Origin: Nitrospira sp.
GTDB lineage: Bacteria; Nitrospirota; Nitrospiria; Nitrospirales; Nitrospiraceae
Length of the DNA stretch: 64,000 bases
Reading direction: 5' to 3'
Assembly: GCA_030123625.1 (NCBI GenBank)
Contig: CP126121.1
Span: forward strand, 4,504,179 to 4,568,178
Positions 37,902 through 46,574 of this stretch are shown here, in pieces (the stretch's first letter is position 1; the number at the start of each line of letters is the position of its first letter). A program made the translations under genes and the position numbers. Below the pieces are notes generated by a model, which saw only the letters and a list, made by a program, of their open reading frames with translations, was not told where the DNA came from and made no database searches.

Positions 37902-38485
37902 GTGGTTCAGTTTTCCAATCAGTTGAAATCGGCCCGTACGAAGCAAGGTTTCTCGCAAGGCGAACTCGCGAATTGGGCGGCATGATGCGGCAGGCCACCT
38001 CTGCCTTTGAATTCAACCTGTATTTGCCGACTACCGCCATTGCGCTCTGATTGGCTCCCGTCCTCGCGTGCCGCGTCGAGGATTTCCATCTTATCCCGGT
38101 AGAGACGTCATTGAAGGCACCTTGATCGGCTGGCTCCCTCGCGGCGATGCGCACCCGTCTCGATTCGCGTCAAGGTGTCGACCGTGGAAAGCGAACGATC
38201 GTGCGGCCGGTCGCCGATCTAGGGGAGCAGCTGTGCTTCGCCGTGCCGGCCGTGGCTCTGGGGCAAGACTCCTGCTCGATCAACGCTTGCGAGCCGCTGG
38301 AGTCGAGTCAACCCAGATTCATGGATACGACGGATTGTGTTTTCATATTTTGGAGTGGCACGAGCCATCCAGGGCTGGCAGCTGACGTGGGCCTGGGAAT
38401 CTGCTCGGCGGCGCAGCTATTTGACCTCGACTCCGTCCCCTGCAAGCCGCTCGCTACGATCTGGTCGTCCCGAAGCCGTATCTGA
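37902..38485 (+). pseudogene. Decayed XRE-type regulator with C-terminal binding domain
   Basis: The frame from GTG 37902 reads VVQFSNQLKSARTKQGFSQG, a typical XRE helix-turn-helix start, and stops after 26 codons. Continuing in other frames gives MMRQATSAFEFNLYLPTT, a second HTH half, then fragments such as CRVEDF, GTLIGWLPRGDA, VRPVADLGEQLCFAVPA, and near the 3' end DLVVPKPYLK. This is the layout of regulators with an HTH joined to a periplasmic-binding-protein-like domain. There are several frameshifts. It may have regulated the neighbouring molybdate genes; that is inference. Confidence 0.6.
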
Positions 38486-38599
38486 AATCTACCCGACATT
38501 ACCCCGCTTCTCCGCCCTCAAGAAAAACAGGGAGTATCAGGAACAGGCAGCCATCGACGATATCGTCAGAGCTATCAATGATTATGGGTTTTGCTATAA
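38486..38599 (+). pseudogene. 3' end of an IS630-family transposase
   Basis: This stretch matches the last part of the IS630 copy at 45600-46436: both contain the ALKK..REYQE segment, then a conserved Ile-Asp run, and both end with ATCAATGATTATGGGTTT followed by TATAA. The sequence stops matching exactly where the decayed porin/modA copy begins (38600), so 38599 is probably the right end of the insertion sequence. The rest of the element is missing. Confidence 0.7.
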
Positions 38600-38695
38600 G
38601 GCTCCTATTTCGACAGTCCCGCCATCCGGCCCAAATGCCGACCGGCGGGAACAAAAAGTGATTACTTCTATTTTCAAGTGCGAGTCCGAATTTAG
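38600..38695 (+). pseudogene. Decayed 3' end of an alginate-export-type porin gene
   Basis: GGCTCCTATTTCGACAG at 38600 is identical to 40502-40518 in the intact porin gene, and the similarity runs on through CAAATGCCGACCGGCGG to the stop codon. Substitutions and small indels break the frame. It represents the final 30 or so codons of a porin, cut off at its left side by the IS630 end. Confidence 0.8.
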
Positions 38696-38707
38696 AAAGG
38701 ATGGGTC

Positions 38708-39020
38708 ATGATACAAAGGCTTCTTCCATGATGGCCGTTATCATGGCGCATAGTTGTGGCGCCGGCTTTCGCCGGGCAAGTCTTCGTGGCCATCGTTGCC
38801 GATTTTGTCCCGCCGTTCCGCGAAGTGCGCTGGACTTCGAAAAGACAACCGGCATCTTGCTATCGCCTCCTCTGGAAATCTCTATTTTATAATCACAACG
38901 GCGGCCCCTTTGACGTATTATTTACGCCGAACGTCGAGCGTCCGAAATTGTTAGAAGAGGAAGGATCAGGAACCACATGTGCTGCCGGACATCTGGCTCT
39001 CTGTAGTTCCACTCCTGATC
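38708..39020 (+). pseudogene. Decayed modA copy
   Basis: From ATGATACAAAGGCTTCTT the sequence follows the intact modA (40613 onward) base by base with many substitutions and indels: GATTTTGTCCCGCCGTTCCG against GAATTTTGTTCCACCGTTTC, and TCTGGAAATCTCTATTT against TCCGGGAATTTCTATTC. Matching continues to about 39020, covering roughly the first 110 codons. The 3' part of the gene is absent and the intact porin gene begins 40 bases later. It is frameshifted and cannot give a working protein. Confidence 0.85.
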
Positions 39021-39061
39021 ACATAAGAAGAAGAACGCACGCTCAGCTCTAAGGAGTTTCG

Positions 39062-40600
39062 ATGTCGAAGAGAAATTGCGTCCTCTTGTGCGCTGCGCTC
39101 TTCCTTGCAGGAGCCGGTTCAGTGAATGCCGTCGAGTATGGGGAGGTGGTACAGAAGGACGGGAAATGGATGTTCAGGAATACGGAAGACCCAGTCTTTA
39201 AGCTCATGCGAGATGCTGGATGGATTACAAATGAGCGATATTTCCAAGTTTCGCAACGCACCGGACAGAACTGGATCGAGCCGGCCGATGCACTCCTCAA
39301 TCGACGACGGCAGATCGAATGGAATCGATACCTCAAAACCGGGCTGCACCTTCCTGACTGGATCGACCTGGGGCTCGAGCAACGCACACGATTCGAGTCG
39401 TATGACCATCCCTGGCGGTCGAATCAGGCAATCGGAAACGGGCGGACGGATGCACAAATTCTTATGCGGTCGAGGCTCCGTTTCGGGCTTGGCGGAAATG
39501 GTCCGTTAAGATTCTTCTTTGAAGGTCAGGACGCACGTGCCTTCCTAAATGGATCACCAGGCGCCTTCCGTGATAACACGACGGTCAATGAATTCGATAT
39601 TTTACAAGTATTCGGATCATTGACCTTAAAGAATGTCATGGGAACCGGGTTGCGAACCGATTTCCATTTCGGACGCATGACTATGGATGTCGGCAACCGA
39701 CGGCTCATTGGGCGAAATGATTTCCGAAACACCACCAATTCATTCGATGGGTTCGATTGGCAGATCAGTCAGGACAAGACCTGGCGGCTCAGGGCATTCA
39801 TTCTGGAGCCGGTTATCCGAGACGAGGAGAGACTCGATACACAGAGCAACAAATCGATCTTTTGGGGGACCTATTTTGAGAGTAAGCATTTCCCCTGGTT
39901 TCAGATAGACGCCTACTACCTGGGACTGAATGATCGGCATGTGGCCAATATGGCGAACCATCGTACCTATTCCACGTTCGGAGGCCGCCTCTTTAAAGAT
40001 CCCAGGCCGGGTAAACTGGAGTATGAGATTGAGACCACCTGGCAGATCGGGACCCGGGGCATGATCGACCACTTCGCCTATTTGCAGCATTTGGGTCTCG
40101 GATATACGTTCAACCTCCGCTGGACGCCAAGACTAATCTTCCAATACGACTATGCCAGCGGCGATCGGCAGCCCGGCGACAGTCAGGATGGGAGCTTCGA
40201 CACCTTGTTTGGATCCAGAAATTTCGAATACACGCGGACTAGCATTTGGGGTCCATTTTCCAGGACGAACCTTATCTCACCTGGTTGGCGAGTGATCGTC
40301 ACACCCACACCAGGCTTGACACTTGAAGTCAAACATCGAGTCTGGTATCTCGCGCAGAGCAAAGATTTCTTCAGCAGTTCCGGCCTCCGAGATCCCACAG
40401 GGAATGCCGGCACTTCGCTCGGGCATGACGTAGAACTTCGTGCGCTATGGGTAATCAACGCAAATTTGGACTTTGAAGCAGGATATGACCATTGGTTCAA
40501 GGGCTCCTATTTCGACAGCCCCGTCATTCTTGCTCAAATGCCGACCGGCGGAAACAAAGACAGTGATTATTTTTATGCTTCAGTGCGAGTCAGGATCTAG
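39062..40600 (+). CDS. Alginate-export-family outer membrane porin
   Basis: Beta-barrel protein of 512 residues with a signal peptide to about residue 23 (SVNA). The mature N-terminus has VVQKDGKWMFRNTEDP, similar in style to the porin at 35422-37059, but the barrel (WIDLGLEQRTRFESYDHPW, SRLRFGLGGNGPLRFFFEGQDAR, FHFGRMTMDVGNRRLIGRNDF) is of the alginate export (AlgE-like) family and ends in FYASVRVRI. ATG follows CTAAGGAGTTTCG. It is 12 bases before modA and probably provides the outer-membrane route for the same anion. Confidence 0.88.
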   Translation: MSKRNCVLLCAALFLAGAGSVNAVEYGEVVQKDGKWMFRNTEDPVFKLMRDAGWITNERYFQVSQRTGQNWIEPADALLNRRRQIEWNRYLKTGLHLPDWIDLGLEQRTRFESYDHPWRSNQAIGNGRTDAQILMRSRLRFGLGGNGPLRFFFEGQDARAFLNGSPGAFRDNTTVNEFDILQVFGSLTLKNVMGTGLRTDFHFGRMTMDVGNRRLIGRNDFRNTTNSFDGFDWQISQDKTWRLRAFILEPVIRDEERLDTQSNKSIFWGTYFESKHFPWFQIDAYYLGLNDRHVANMANHRTYSTFGGRLFKDPRPGKLEYEIETTWQIGTRGMIDHFAYLQHLGLGYTFNLRWTPRLIFQYDYASGDRQPGDSQDGSFDTLFGSRNFEYTRTSIWGPFSRTNLISPGWRVIVTPTPGLTLEVKHRVWYLAQSKDFFSSSGLRDPTGNAGTSLGHDVELRALWVINANLDFEAGYDHWFKGSYFDSPVILAQMPTGGNKDSDYFYASVRVRI

Positions 40601-40612
40601 AAAGGGTCAGCT

Positions 40613-41374
40613 ATGATACTGAGGCTTCTTATATCGTGTGTGTTTGTCCTTGTGACACTGGCGGTGACCCCGGTCTTTGCCGAGCCAGTGTTGGTGGCGG
40701 TGGCGGCGAATTTTGTTCCACCGTTTCGGGAAGTATCGATCGAGTTCGAAAAATCGACAGGACATCACGTACAGGTTACTGCGGGTTCCTCCGGGAATTT
40801 CTATTCACAAATCAAAAACGGCGCCCCGTTCGATGTGTTCTTCTCTGCCGATAGTGAACGACCCAGGAAATTGGAAGAGGAAGGGTTTGGGATCAAGAAC
40901 TCCCGCTTTACCTATGCCATTGGACGTCTCGTGCTCTGGAGTCCAAATGCCGATCTGGTCAAGGGAGAAGAGACGTTATACTCTAAAAATTACACACGCT
41001 TGGCCATTACGAACCCGAAAAACGCGCCTTATGGCCTTGCGGCGATGCAGGCCATGCAAAAACTGAAAATATGGGACAAGCTGCAGCCCCAGCACATCAT
41101 CATTATGGGGGAGAATATCGGCCAGACCATGGGATTTGTTGAGTCCGGTAAGGCCGAGTTGGGTTTCGTGGCCTTGTCTCAAATCATGGATCCGAAAATC
41201 CAAGGGAAGGGCAGTCGCTGGGATGTCCCGAACAATCTTCACGAACCGATCAAACAAGACGTGATCTTGCTGACGAAGGGAAAGGATAACGCGGGAGCCA
41301 AAGCCCTCTTGGAGTTCATGGGCGGCCCGCAAGCCAGGGCGATCATCGAACGCTATGGCTATGAGCTGAAGTAG
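40613..41374 (+). CDS. modA: Molybdate-binding protein ModA
   Basis: Exported protein of 253 residues. The signal peptide ends near residue 23. The mature protein has VAVAANFVPPFREVSIEFEKSTGH, split as VAVAANFVPPFREV and SIEFEKSTGH, then GSSGNFYSQIKNGAPFDVFFSAD and the later ENIGQTMGFVESGKAELGFVALSQI, all typical of ModA. It forms a unit with the porin upstream. modC is intact downstream, but the permease gene between them is truncated. The stop TAG is directly followed by CAGGATA, an end unit of the repeat family at 4194 and 24108. Confidence 0.92.
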   Translation: MILRLLISCVFVLVTLAVTPVFAEPVLVAVAANFVPPFREVSIEFEKSTGHHVQVTAGSSGNFYSQIKNGAPFDVFFSADSERPRKLEEEGFGIKNSRFTYAIGRLVLWSPNADLVKGEETLYSKNYTRLAITNPKNAPYGLAAMQAMQKLKIWDKLQPQHIIIMGENIGQTMGFVESGKAELGFVALSQIMDPKIQGKGSRWDVPNNLHEPIKQDVILLTKGKDNAGAKALLEFMGGPQARAIIERYGYELK

Positions 41375-41402
41375 CAGGATACCGGACTACCGTCTTGGAT
41401 CG

Positions 41403-41426
41403 CCTTCCGTGAAGGTGTTTTCTTTT
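41403..41426 (+). terminator. Weak terminator-like hairpin after modA
   Basis: CCTTC (41403-41407) pairs with GAAGG (41411-41415) and is followed by TGTTTTCTTTT. The stem is short, so activity is doubtful. It lies in the scar between modA and the truncated modB. Confidence 0.3.
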
Positions 41427-41538
41427 ACGAGACGGACTGTTGAAGAAGTCGGCAACCAATGTACGCGCCATACTCCATACCTATGGAGAAATGGCGTTCA
41501 CCGGAGAGCACACATGGAAGCTTTGACAGACTTGGATT

Positions 41539-41763
41539 GTGCTGGGGTTCGCACATACGATGGGTGAATTTGGGGTGGTGCTCATGGTCGGCGGCTCGAT
41601 TCCGGGACACACGCGTGTCTTGTCCACGACCATCTTTGAACATGTCGAGGCGATGGAATATGCGCAGGCGCATGCGATCTCGGCTTTCATGCTGCTCGCT
41701 TCGTTTCTGGTGTTGTTGACCGTGTATATCGTGAATCGCCGATTTCCCATCCATGCGTCATGA
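41539..41763 (+). pseudogene. modB: Truncated modB (molybdate permease), last third only
   Basis: The frame gives 74 residues matching the C-terminal part of ModB: GFAHTMGEFGVVLMVGGSIPGHTRVLSTTIF, shown here as GFAHTMGEFGVVLMVGG and SIPGHTRVLSTTIF, then two hydrophobic stretches. ModB normally has about 220 residues; roughly the first 150, with most membrane helices and the start of the ModC-coupling loop, are missing. The preceding 160 bases hold repeat-like scraps (GACTGTTGAAGAAGTCGGC near 41435) and no permease sequence. The stop overlaps the modC start (ATGA), the normal operon junction. Confidence 0.8.
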
Positions 41764-42830
41764 GCCGGTTGCGGGCCCGCTTTGCGGTGCGATTTCCGGC
41801 GTTTCATCTGAACGTTGAGATGGAGGTGCCCCTGTCGGGCATTACCGCCATCTTCGGACCATCGGGCTCGGGCAAGACGACGCTCTTGAGATGCCTGGCC
41901 GGCCTTGAGCGGGCTCCCCATGGCTTTCTCCAGGTCGGCGAGGAGGTCTGGCAGGACGAAGCGGTCGGTTTGTGCCGACCGCTCTCGCACCGTCCAATCG
42001 GCTATGTGTTCCATGAACCGCGCTTGTTTCCCCATTACAATGTCCGCGCGAATCTTCTGTACGGCTACAAACGCATTCCTGCGGAAGCACGCCGCCTGGC
42101 GCTGGAGCAGGTCGTGGAGATCTTAGGCATCGGCCATTTGCTTGCACGCCGCATTCACCACCTCTCCGGCGGGGAGCAACAGCGGGTCGCGATCGGGCGG
42201 GCGCTGCTGACCAGTCCCCAATTGCTCTTGCTGGACGAACCGCTCGCCTCGCTCGATGTGCACCGCAAACAAGAACTCCTTCCGTTCATCCGTCGCCTGC
42301 ATGAGGAGTTACACATTCCCGTGATGTACGTCAGCCATGCGGTCGCCGAAATTCTTCACCTGGCCGACCGTGTCGTGCTTCTACAAGAAGGCCAGGTCGT
42401 GGGCGTCGGTACGCTCAATGAAATGTTCACGTCTCTCACATTCCGCGGACAGTTCGGCGCCCATCGCATCGGCGCCATCTTGGATACTCATGTGACGGCG
42501 CATGACGCGGAATACGGCCTGACCCGACTGGAATTCAACGGCCACTCCCTCTTTGTGCCGCTTCAAGCTGTCGCGGTCGGACAGGGCCTGCGCGTCCACA
42601 TGCTTTCCAGCGACGTCAGTCTCGTCGGAGGGAACACCATGGCGCCGACCAGTGTGTTGAATGTTCTGGAGGCCACAATTAGAGAAATCCGGGAAGTGGA
42701 TCAGACGTCAGTAGACGTATTGTTGGATATCGGCGCGCCTCTCGTGGCTAGCATCACGCGCAAATCGCTGAGCATGCTGGGATTGACGCCGGGGCGCGAG
42801 TCTTCGCGCATATCAAAGCCCTCGCCCTGA
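41760..42830 (+). CDS. modC: Molybdate ABC transporter ATPase ModC
   Basis: ATPase of 356 residues. Walker A GPSGSGKT (33-40), signature LSGGEQQRVAIGRAL (about 137-151), Walker B LLLLDEPLASLD and the switch His in VSHAVAEILHLADR are intact. The C-terminal part (about 290-356) is the molybdate-binding MOP/TOBE domain. The ATG overlaps the stop of the modB remnant. With modB truncated, ModC must either pair with another permease or be idle. Confidence 0.93.
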   Translation: MSRLRARFAVRFPAFHLNVEMEVPLSGITAIFGPSGSGKTTLLRCLAGLERAPHGFLQVGEEVWQDEAVGLCRPLSHRPIGYVFHEPRLFPHYNVRANLLYGYKRIPAEARRLALEQVVEILGIGHLLARRIHHLSGGEQQRVAIGRALLTSPQLLLLDEPLASLDVHRKQELLPFIRRLHEELHIPVMYVSHAVAEILHLADRVVLLQEGQVVGVGTLNEMFTSLTFRGQFGAHRIGAILDTHVTAHDAEYGLTRLEFNGHSLFVPLQAVAVGQGLRVHMLSSDVSLVGGNTMAPTSVLNVLEATIREIREVDQTSVDVLLDIGAPLVASITRKSLSMLGLTPGRESSRISKPSP

Positions 42831-43135
42831 ATGAAGAGTTGACGGCATAGGAGGTACGGTGAAGAGCTGAGTTCAAATTCATTCTCCCCAGTTTCTGTGG
42901 ATAAATCTGTGCGCAACTCTCTTCCCAATGCGAAATTAGGTGAAATGCGCCTTGAGAGACCTTTTTGCCTATTTTTTAATCATTGCATAGGAATGATGAC
43001 GACGTACTACATCTAGTGGATTTTGATTCCTTCTAAGATGTTTACCTACCCTAACCGAGAATCTCCTTCCAGCTGAAAATTTATACACAGGCTTCTCACA
43101 TTACCCCCCAAATTCCATTGACAGACAACATCAAG

Positions 43136-43156
43136 AATGTTACCAATGGATACATT
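43136..43156. promoter_or_regulatory. Palindromic operator candidate touching the repressor start codon
   Basis: The 21 bases have the form AATGT-TA-CCA-A-TGG-AT-ACATT, in which AATGT/ACATT and CCA/TGG are exact inverted pairs (16 of 20 arm positions). The palindrome ends at the base before ATG 43157 of the LexA-like gene. Binding here would block translation start and probably transcription, the usual picture for an autoregulated repressor. Confidence 0.6.
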
Positions 43157-43702
43157 ATGAAATCGCATGACCTCAAACGCATTCGAGAAGAGCTACGCCT
43201 CACACAGCAACAACTTGCCGAAGCCTTACACACGACTCGGGTGTCTGTGGCACGTTATGAAGCCGGTATGCGAAGGATTCCCGGTGTCGTATCGGTGATG
43301 CTGAATCAATTACGACACAAGACTTCCATTCCAATGGCCGGCCTTGTTGCAGCCGGTTCCCCGATCGAGCCGGTACCGCAATCAGAACTCGTCGAGGTCC
43401 CTCCGAGCATGTTGCGAGGTGGAGATTCCTTTGCATTAAAGATCAAAGGGAAGTCGATGAAAGACGAGGGGATTTTGCCCGATGATCTTGTGGTGGTGCG
43501 CAAACAAGGCATGGCCAAAAATGGGCAGACCATCATTGCCCTGCTCAATGGCGAGGCCACGATCAAGACCTATTTCAAGAGGAATACACACATCGAACTT
43601 CGCCCAGCCAATGAAACGATGCAGCCGATTATCGTCCAGTCGTCGGACGAGTTCCATATCGAAGGAATTGTCATCGGTGTCATTCGTCATTGCGCTGTCT
43701 AA
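43157..43702 (+). CDS. LexA-like/XRE repressor with S24 self-cleavage domain
   Basis: Repressor of 181 residues. The N-terminus is an XRE HTH (LKRIREELRLTQQQLAEALH, residues 6-25, followed by a recognition helix TTRVSVARYEAG). The C-terminus is an S24 peptidase: cleavage site Ala66-Gly67, nucleophile S100 in GKSMKDEG and general base K137. It is the type that inactivates itself on RecA-ssDNA or another signal. The frame extends to a TTG at 43118, but that would run through the palindrome at 43136-43156, so ATG 43157 is preferred. It differs from classic LexA, which has a winged HTH. Confidence 0.88.
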   Translation: MKSHDLKRIREELRLTQQQLAEALHTTRVSVARYEAGMRRIPGVVSVMLNQLRHKTSIPMAGLVAAGSPIEPVPQSELVEVPPSMLRGGDSFALKIKGKSMKDEGILPDDLVVVRKQGMAKNGQTIIALLNGEATIKTYFKRNTHIELRPANETMQPIIVQSSDEFHIEGIVIGVIRHCAV

Positions 43703-43721
43703 CATTCGAAAGGAGAGAACG

Positions 43722-43967
43722 ATGATCGCGATGGAGCGAACCCTAACGAGAGACCGCTTGATGAATTTGGAAAGAATGGTGACAGCGCTGGACAACCGAT
43801 TGCAGAGCATCCAGTGGGGCTTGCAACGAATCGCTGGAGGTTCACTGGTGAAACGCGTTCGAAGCATAATGCGGTCCAAGCAGAGAAGCCGCTTCATGTC
43901 GACAGTCTGCAATCAACATATACGTTCAAATACAAAGCGGGCGAGTTATGGCGGTCCAAGAGCATAG
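43722..43967 (+). CDS. Small hypothetical protein downstream of the LexA-like gene
   Basis: Frame of 81 residues starting at ATG 43722 behind GAAAGGAGAGAACG, 19 bases after the repressor stop. The first 35 residues (MERTLTRDRLMNLERMVTAL and DNRLQSIQWGLQ) look like a coding helical segment. The rest is Arg/Ser-rich and could lie past a frameshift, because another frame is also open and more protein-like from about 43835. Probably an operon partner of the repressor, perhaps damaged. Confidence 0.45.
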   Translation: MIAMERTLTRDRLMNLERMVTALDNRLQSIQWGLQRIAGGSLVKRVRSIMRSKQRSRFMSTVCNQHIRSNTKRASYGGPRA

Positions 43968-44433
43968 TGCACCATCAGTGACAGCAGGCCCCTGTTCCGA
44001 TTGTGGCATAGTTGTCGAGCAGCGAATGAAATCGATCGACTGCTTTACGCACTCTACATTCACTTCTGCTCAGTTTGTTGGAATGCCTATCGCGACAAGT
44101 CTTCACTGGTGGATGCTGCGACTAGGCTACGGTATGGTGGGCACAGAAGGCGAGAAGCAACTAGCCAATTGTCGCTCTCAAGTATAGAGATTTTCAGCCG
44201 CAGGTCAGCTCCTTGGTCCCCCCTGAAAGAAGGAATGAAAGATTCGGCTCACCATATCGTTTCACTGAATTTATCTGATGGGCCTTCAGCACGCGGCAAT
44301 TGGAAAGCTGATGCCCAGTGTTGTCCGGCGTGATGTAGAATCGCTCACGGCACAATGCAAATCCCGGAAAGTTTGCGGCGTAATATTTTTACCGAAGTAG
44401 CAACTGTCATTTCCATTGCAGCCAGACGACTCT
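43968..44433. other. Stretch with possible decayed gene
   Basis: Two overlapping rightward frames (from 43948 and 44001) contain Cys-rich pieces (PCSDCGI; IHFCSVCWNAYRDK) that would join through a one-base shift. This may be a broken small gene, but I cannot name a family. Nothing else is seen up to 44433. Confidence 0.3.
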
Positions 44434-44937
44434 TCACCGTGGGTTGATCAACGAAAAGTCATTAGCAAAATCTTTGACCAAAGGCTCGACACCATCGGCG
44501 ATAATTTGGCCCACATTCGTCTCTCCCACCGCTCCGACGACACTCGCTGACCAGGTGGCCCCCCAGGCCTGCGTGCCCTTCTTCGACAACAACCTCACGA
44601 TTTGCTTGAAATCCACGTTTACCGCATAGACATACAGCCCTAGCTCTTCCTTCAGCGTATTGACATTGATGTAGAGATACGGTGTTGATCCCAAACGCGT
44701 TCTCTCTATGTTCGTGAGGATTCTAATCCCCTTGGAGCGGAGAATCACCTCAGCCGCCGCTCGGATCGCATCTTGCGAGAGACCATCCGTTGAGGCATCA
44801 GAACTGATGTCCTCTACGACTATCCCCACTCCTGAGATCCCTCGTAAGGATTCCCGGCTCCCGGCATCAAGCGCGTGGACCACCTCCATATTTCCCCAGA
44901 CCAAGGTCAAGACCATCAACTGCAGCACGTATCGCAT
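44434..44937 (-). CDS. Exported hypothetical protein
   Basis: Protein of 167 residues with a signal peptide to about VHA (residue 22). The mature part reads GISGVGIVVEDISSDAS, then helix and strand segments (AAAEVILRSKGIRILTNIER) and a conserved-looking YLYINVNTLKEELGLYVYAV. It resembles exported proteins of unknown function in which a GIxxVxVxVE strand starts the fold. No neighbour suggests a role. ATG 44937 follows AGGTCTT; no strong ribosome site. Confidence 0.65.
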   Translation of the reverse strand: MRYVLQLMVLTLVWGNMEVVHALDAGSRESLRGISGVGIVVEDISSDASTDGLSQDAIRAAAEVILRSKGIRILTNIERTRLGSTPYLYINVNTLKEELGLYVYAVNVDFKQIVRLLSKKGTQAWGATWSASVVGAVGETNVGQIIADGVEPLVKDFANDFSLINPR

Positions 44938-45599
44938 AAGACCTCCAGGTACACATCACCTACTCTTGCACTCCTCCGTCCTTCCTGACCGCTGGACCGG
45001 CCTTTGAGTCGGCCCACCACTGTTCTTGACTTCCTGTGCATCCTTTTCCAGTGCTTCGACCTCCATGCTTACGGTACCACCAGCGGCAACCCTCTTTCAC
45101 CATTCCTGATTGACACTGGTCCCCTATCCGCGAGTAGGACATCGGCAAGGATGTGTCCATACTTGTCTCAGCCATGGGAATCTGAGGCGTGACTTCAGCT
45201 CTCCAGCTGGAAATTATTCAACGCTGGCGACTGAAACCGTGAATTGAACGGGGTTGACAGGGAGCTCCTAAACCAACCAGAGATAAACGCCTCCTGTAAC
45301 CTTCAAGGGATTTTTATTGCCTCGCTAACTCGTAGTGGGTGGAGGTCTAGAGTCGCACACGGACACATTTACGGGAACAGTGGGAGGTGGCAACGTTGCG
45401 GTGTCCCAACTAAACCTCTTACAGGGTCGTCTAGTATTCCTCTCTATTCGATGACATGCCGGAACACAGGCCTTTTAGCCTATGCGCAGTAGTTGCATCA
45501 TTCATTTACCAGTAAGTCTCGCTTTATTGGTTATGGGGCTAAGTTCATAGTTACTGATAGACATCAGTGCGAGTCTGGGCGATCATGTGAGGAGATGCT
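44938..45599. other. Gene-free stretch before the IS630 remnant
   Basis: No supported gene. A leftward frame around 45004-45075 (MEVEALEKDAQEVKN) is protein-like but only 36 codons long and lacks a ribosome site. TTGACA at 45255 has no partner -10. The left end of the insertion sequence should be in or near the end of this stretch but is not recognisable. Confidence 0.4.
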
Positions 45600-46436
45600 C
45601 AGTAGATTGACGACAACGGGTGGTGGATTTTGTGCGAAGCGGTGGAAGCAAGGCAGCAGCGGCTCGGCGGTTCAAGGGGGGTGAGGCCAGCGTGTACCGC
45701 TGGCTCAACCCTGGTGGGCTGGCGCACAAGCGCCCCGGCCCTCACAAGCCCCGCACGCTGGATTGGGAACAATTACACCGTCAGGTTGAAGAACACAGCG
45801 ATATGACACAAGCCGAACGGGCCCAGCATTTCCACGTCTCCCGGCATGGCATCTGGCACGCACTGCATAAATTGGCGGTGACCCGTAAAAAGGATGAGCT
45901 ACCAATAACGCGACCCTCGGCAACGCCGACGGGTTCCTGTGCCTTCGCGAGCGGTTCGTTCGCCGCGGCAAACAGCCCGTCCATCTCGATGAATGCGGCG
46001 TTGTGCCTTCGACAGCGCGGCGGTATGGGTATGCCCCAAGGGCCGACGCGTGGACGGCCTGGTTTCCGGGCATCGGCGGCCACGCACCTCATTGATCGCC
46101 GCCCGCATGGACGGGCGACTCGAAGAACCGTTTCTGTTCGAAGGGACGTGCGATACGGAGGTGTTCAACTCCTGGCTCAGACCCAGGCTGTGCCCGCGGC
46201 TGACCAGCGACCACCTGGTCATCATGGACAATGCGGCCTTTCACAAATCATCGGAAATGGTCCCGCTCATTGAGGAAACCGGCGCGGCACTTCTCTTTCT
46301 ACCGCTGTATTCGCCCGACCTGAACCCCCATTGAGCACGACTTCGCTGCGCTCAAGAAACACCGGGAATATCAGGAAATCGCTTCCATCGACCAGATCGT
46401 GTAAGCCTATCAATGATTATGGGTTTGGCTTATAAC
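45600..46436 (+). pseudogene. IS630-family insertion sequence, frameshifted transposase
   Basis: From about 45617 one frame gives VDFVRSGGSKAAAARRFKGG and the HTH part, through QAERAQHFHVSRHGIWHALHKL. The frame then shifts; a second one (from 45993) carries the DDE core with HLVIMDNAAFHKSSEMVPLIEE and LLFLPLYSPDLNP. Another shift at NPxxEH follows, then ALKKHREYQE and the end near 46436 (GGGTTTGGCTTATAA). At least three breaks make the gene inactive. The right end is shared with the scrap at 38486-38599. Confidence 0.85.
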
Positions 46437-46574
46437 ACCGCAATAGCGTCGCTTAGGTGCTGTCCCTTCGTTGGCCATCCACCCCTCTTCCGACGTAGTT
46501 CTTTCAGATCTGGTCCGAATCGCCATCCCTGATACGATTCACTCAGACACGACGCAATCACCACATGGAGGACT

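Noticed and set aside
44001-44333. Cys-rich frame containing IHFCSVCWNAYRDK
   Set aside because: Open frame lacks a start signal; it could only be part of a broken gene joined to the 43948 frame, and no family is recognised.
45004-45075. Leftward frame MEVEALEKDAQEVKN
   Set aside because: 36 codons, no ribosome site; flanking sequence looks non-coding.
45255-45290. TTGACA at 45255 as a promoter for the IS630 transposase
   Set aside because: No -10 sequence at a suitable distance.
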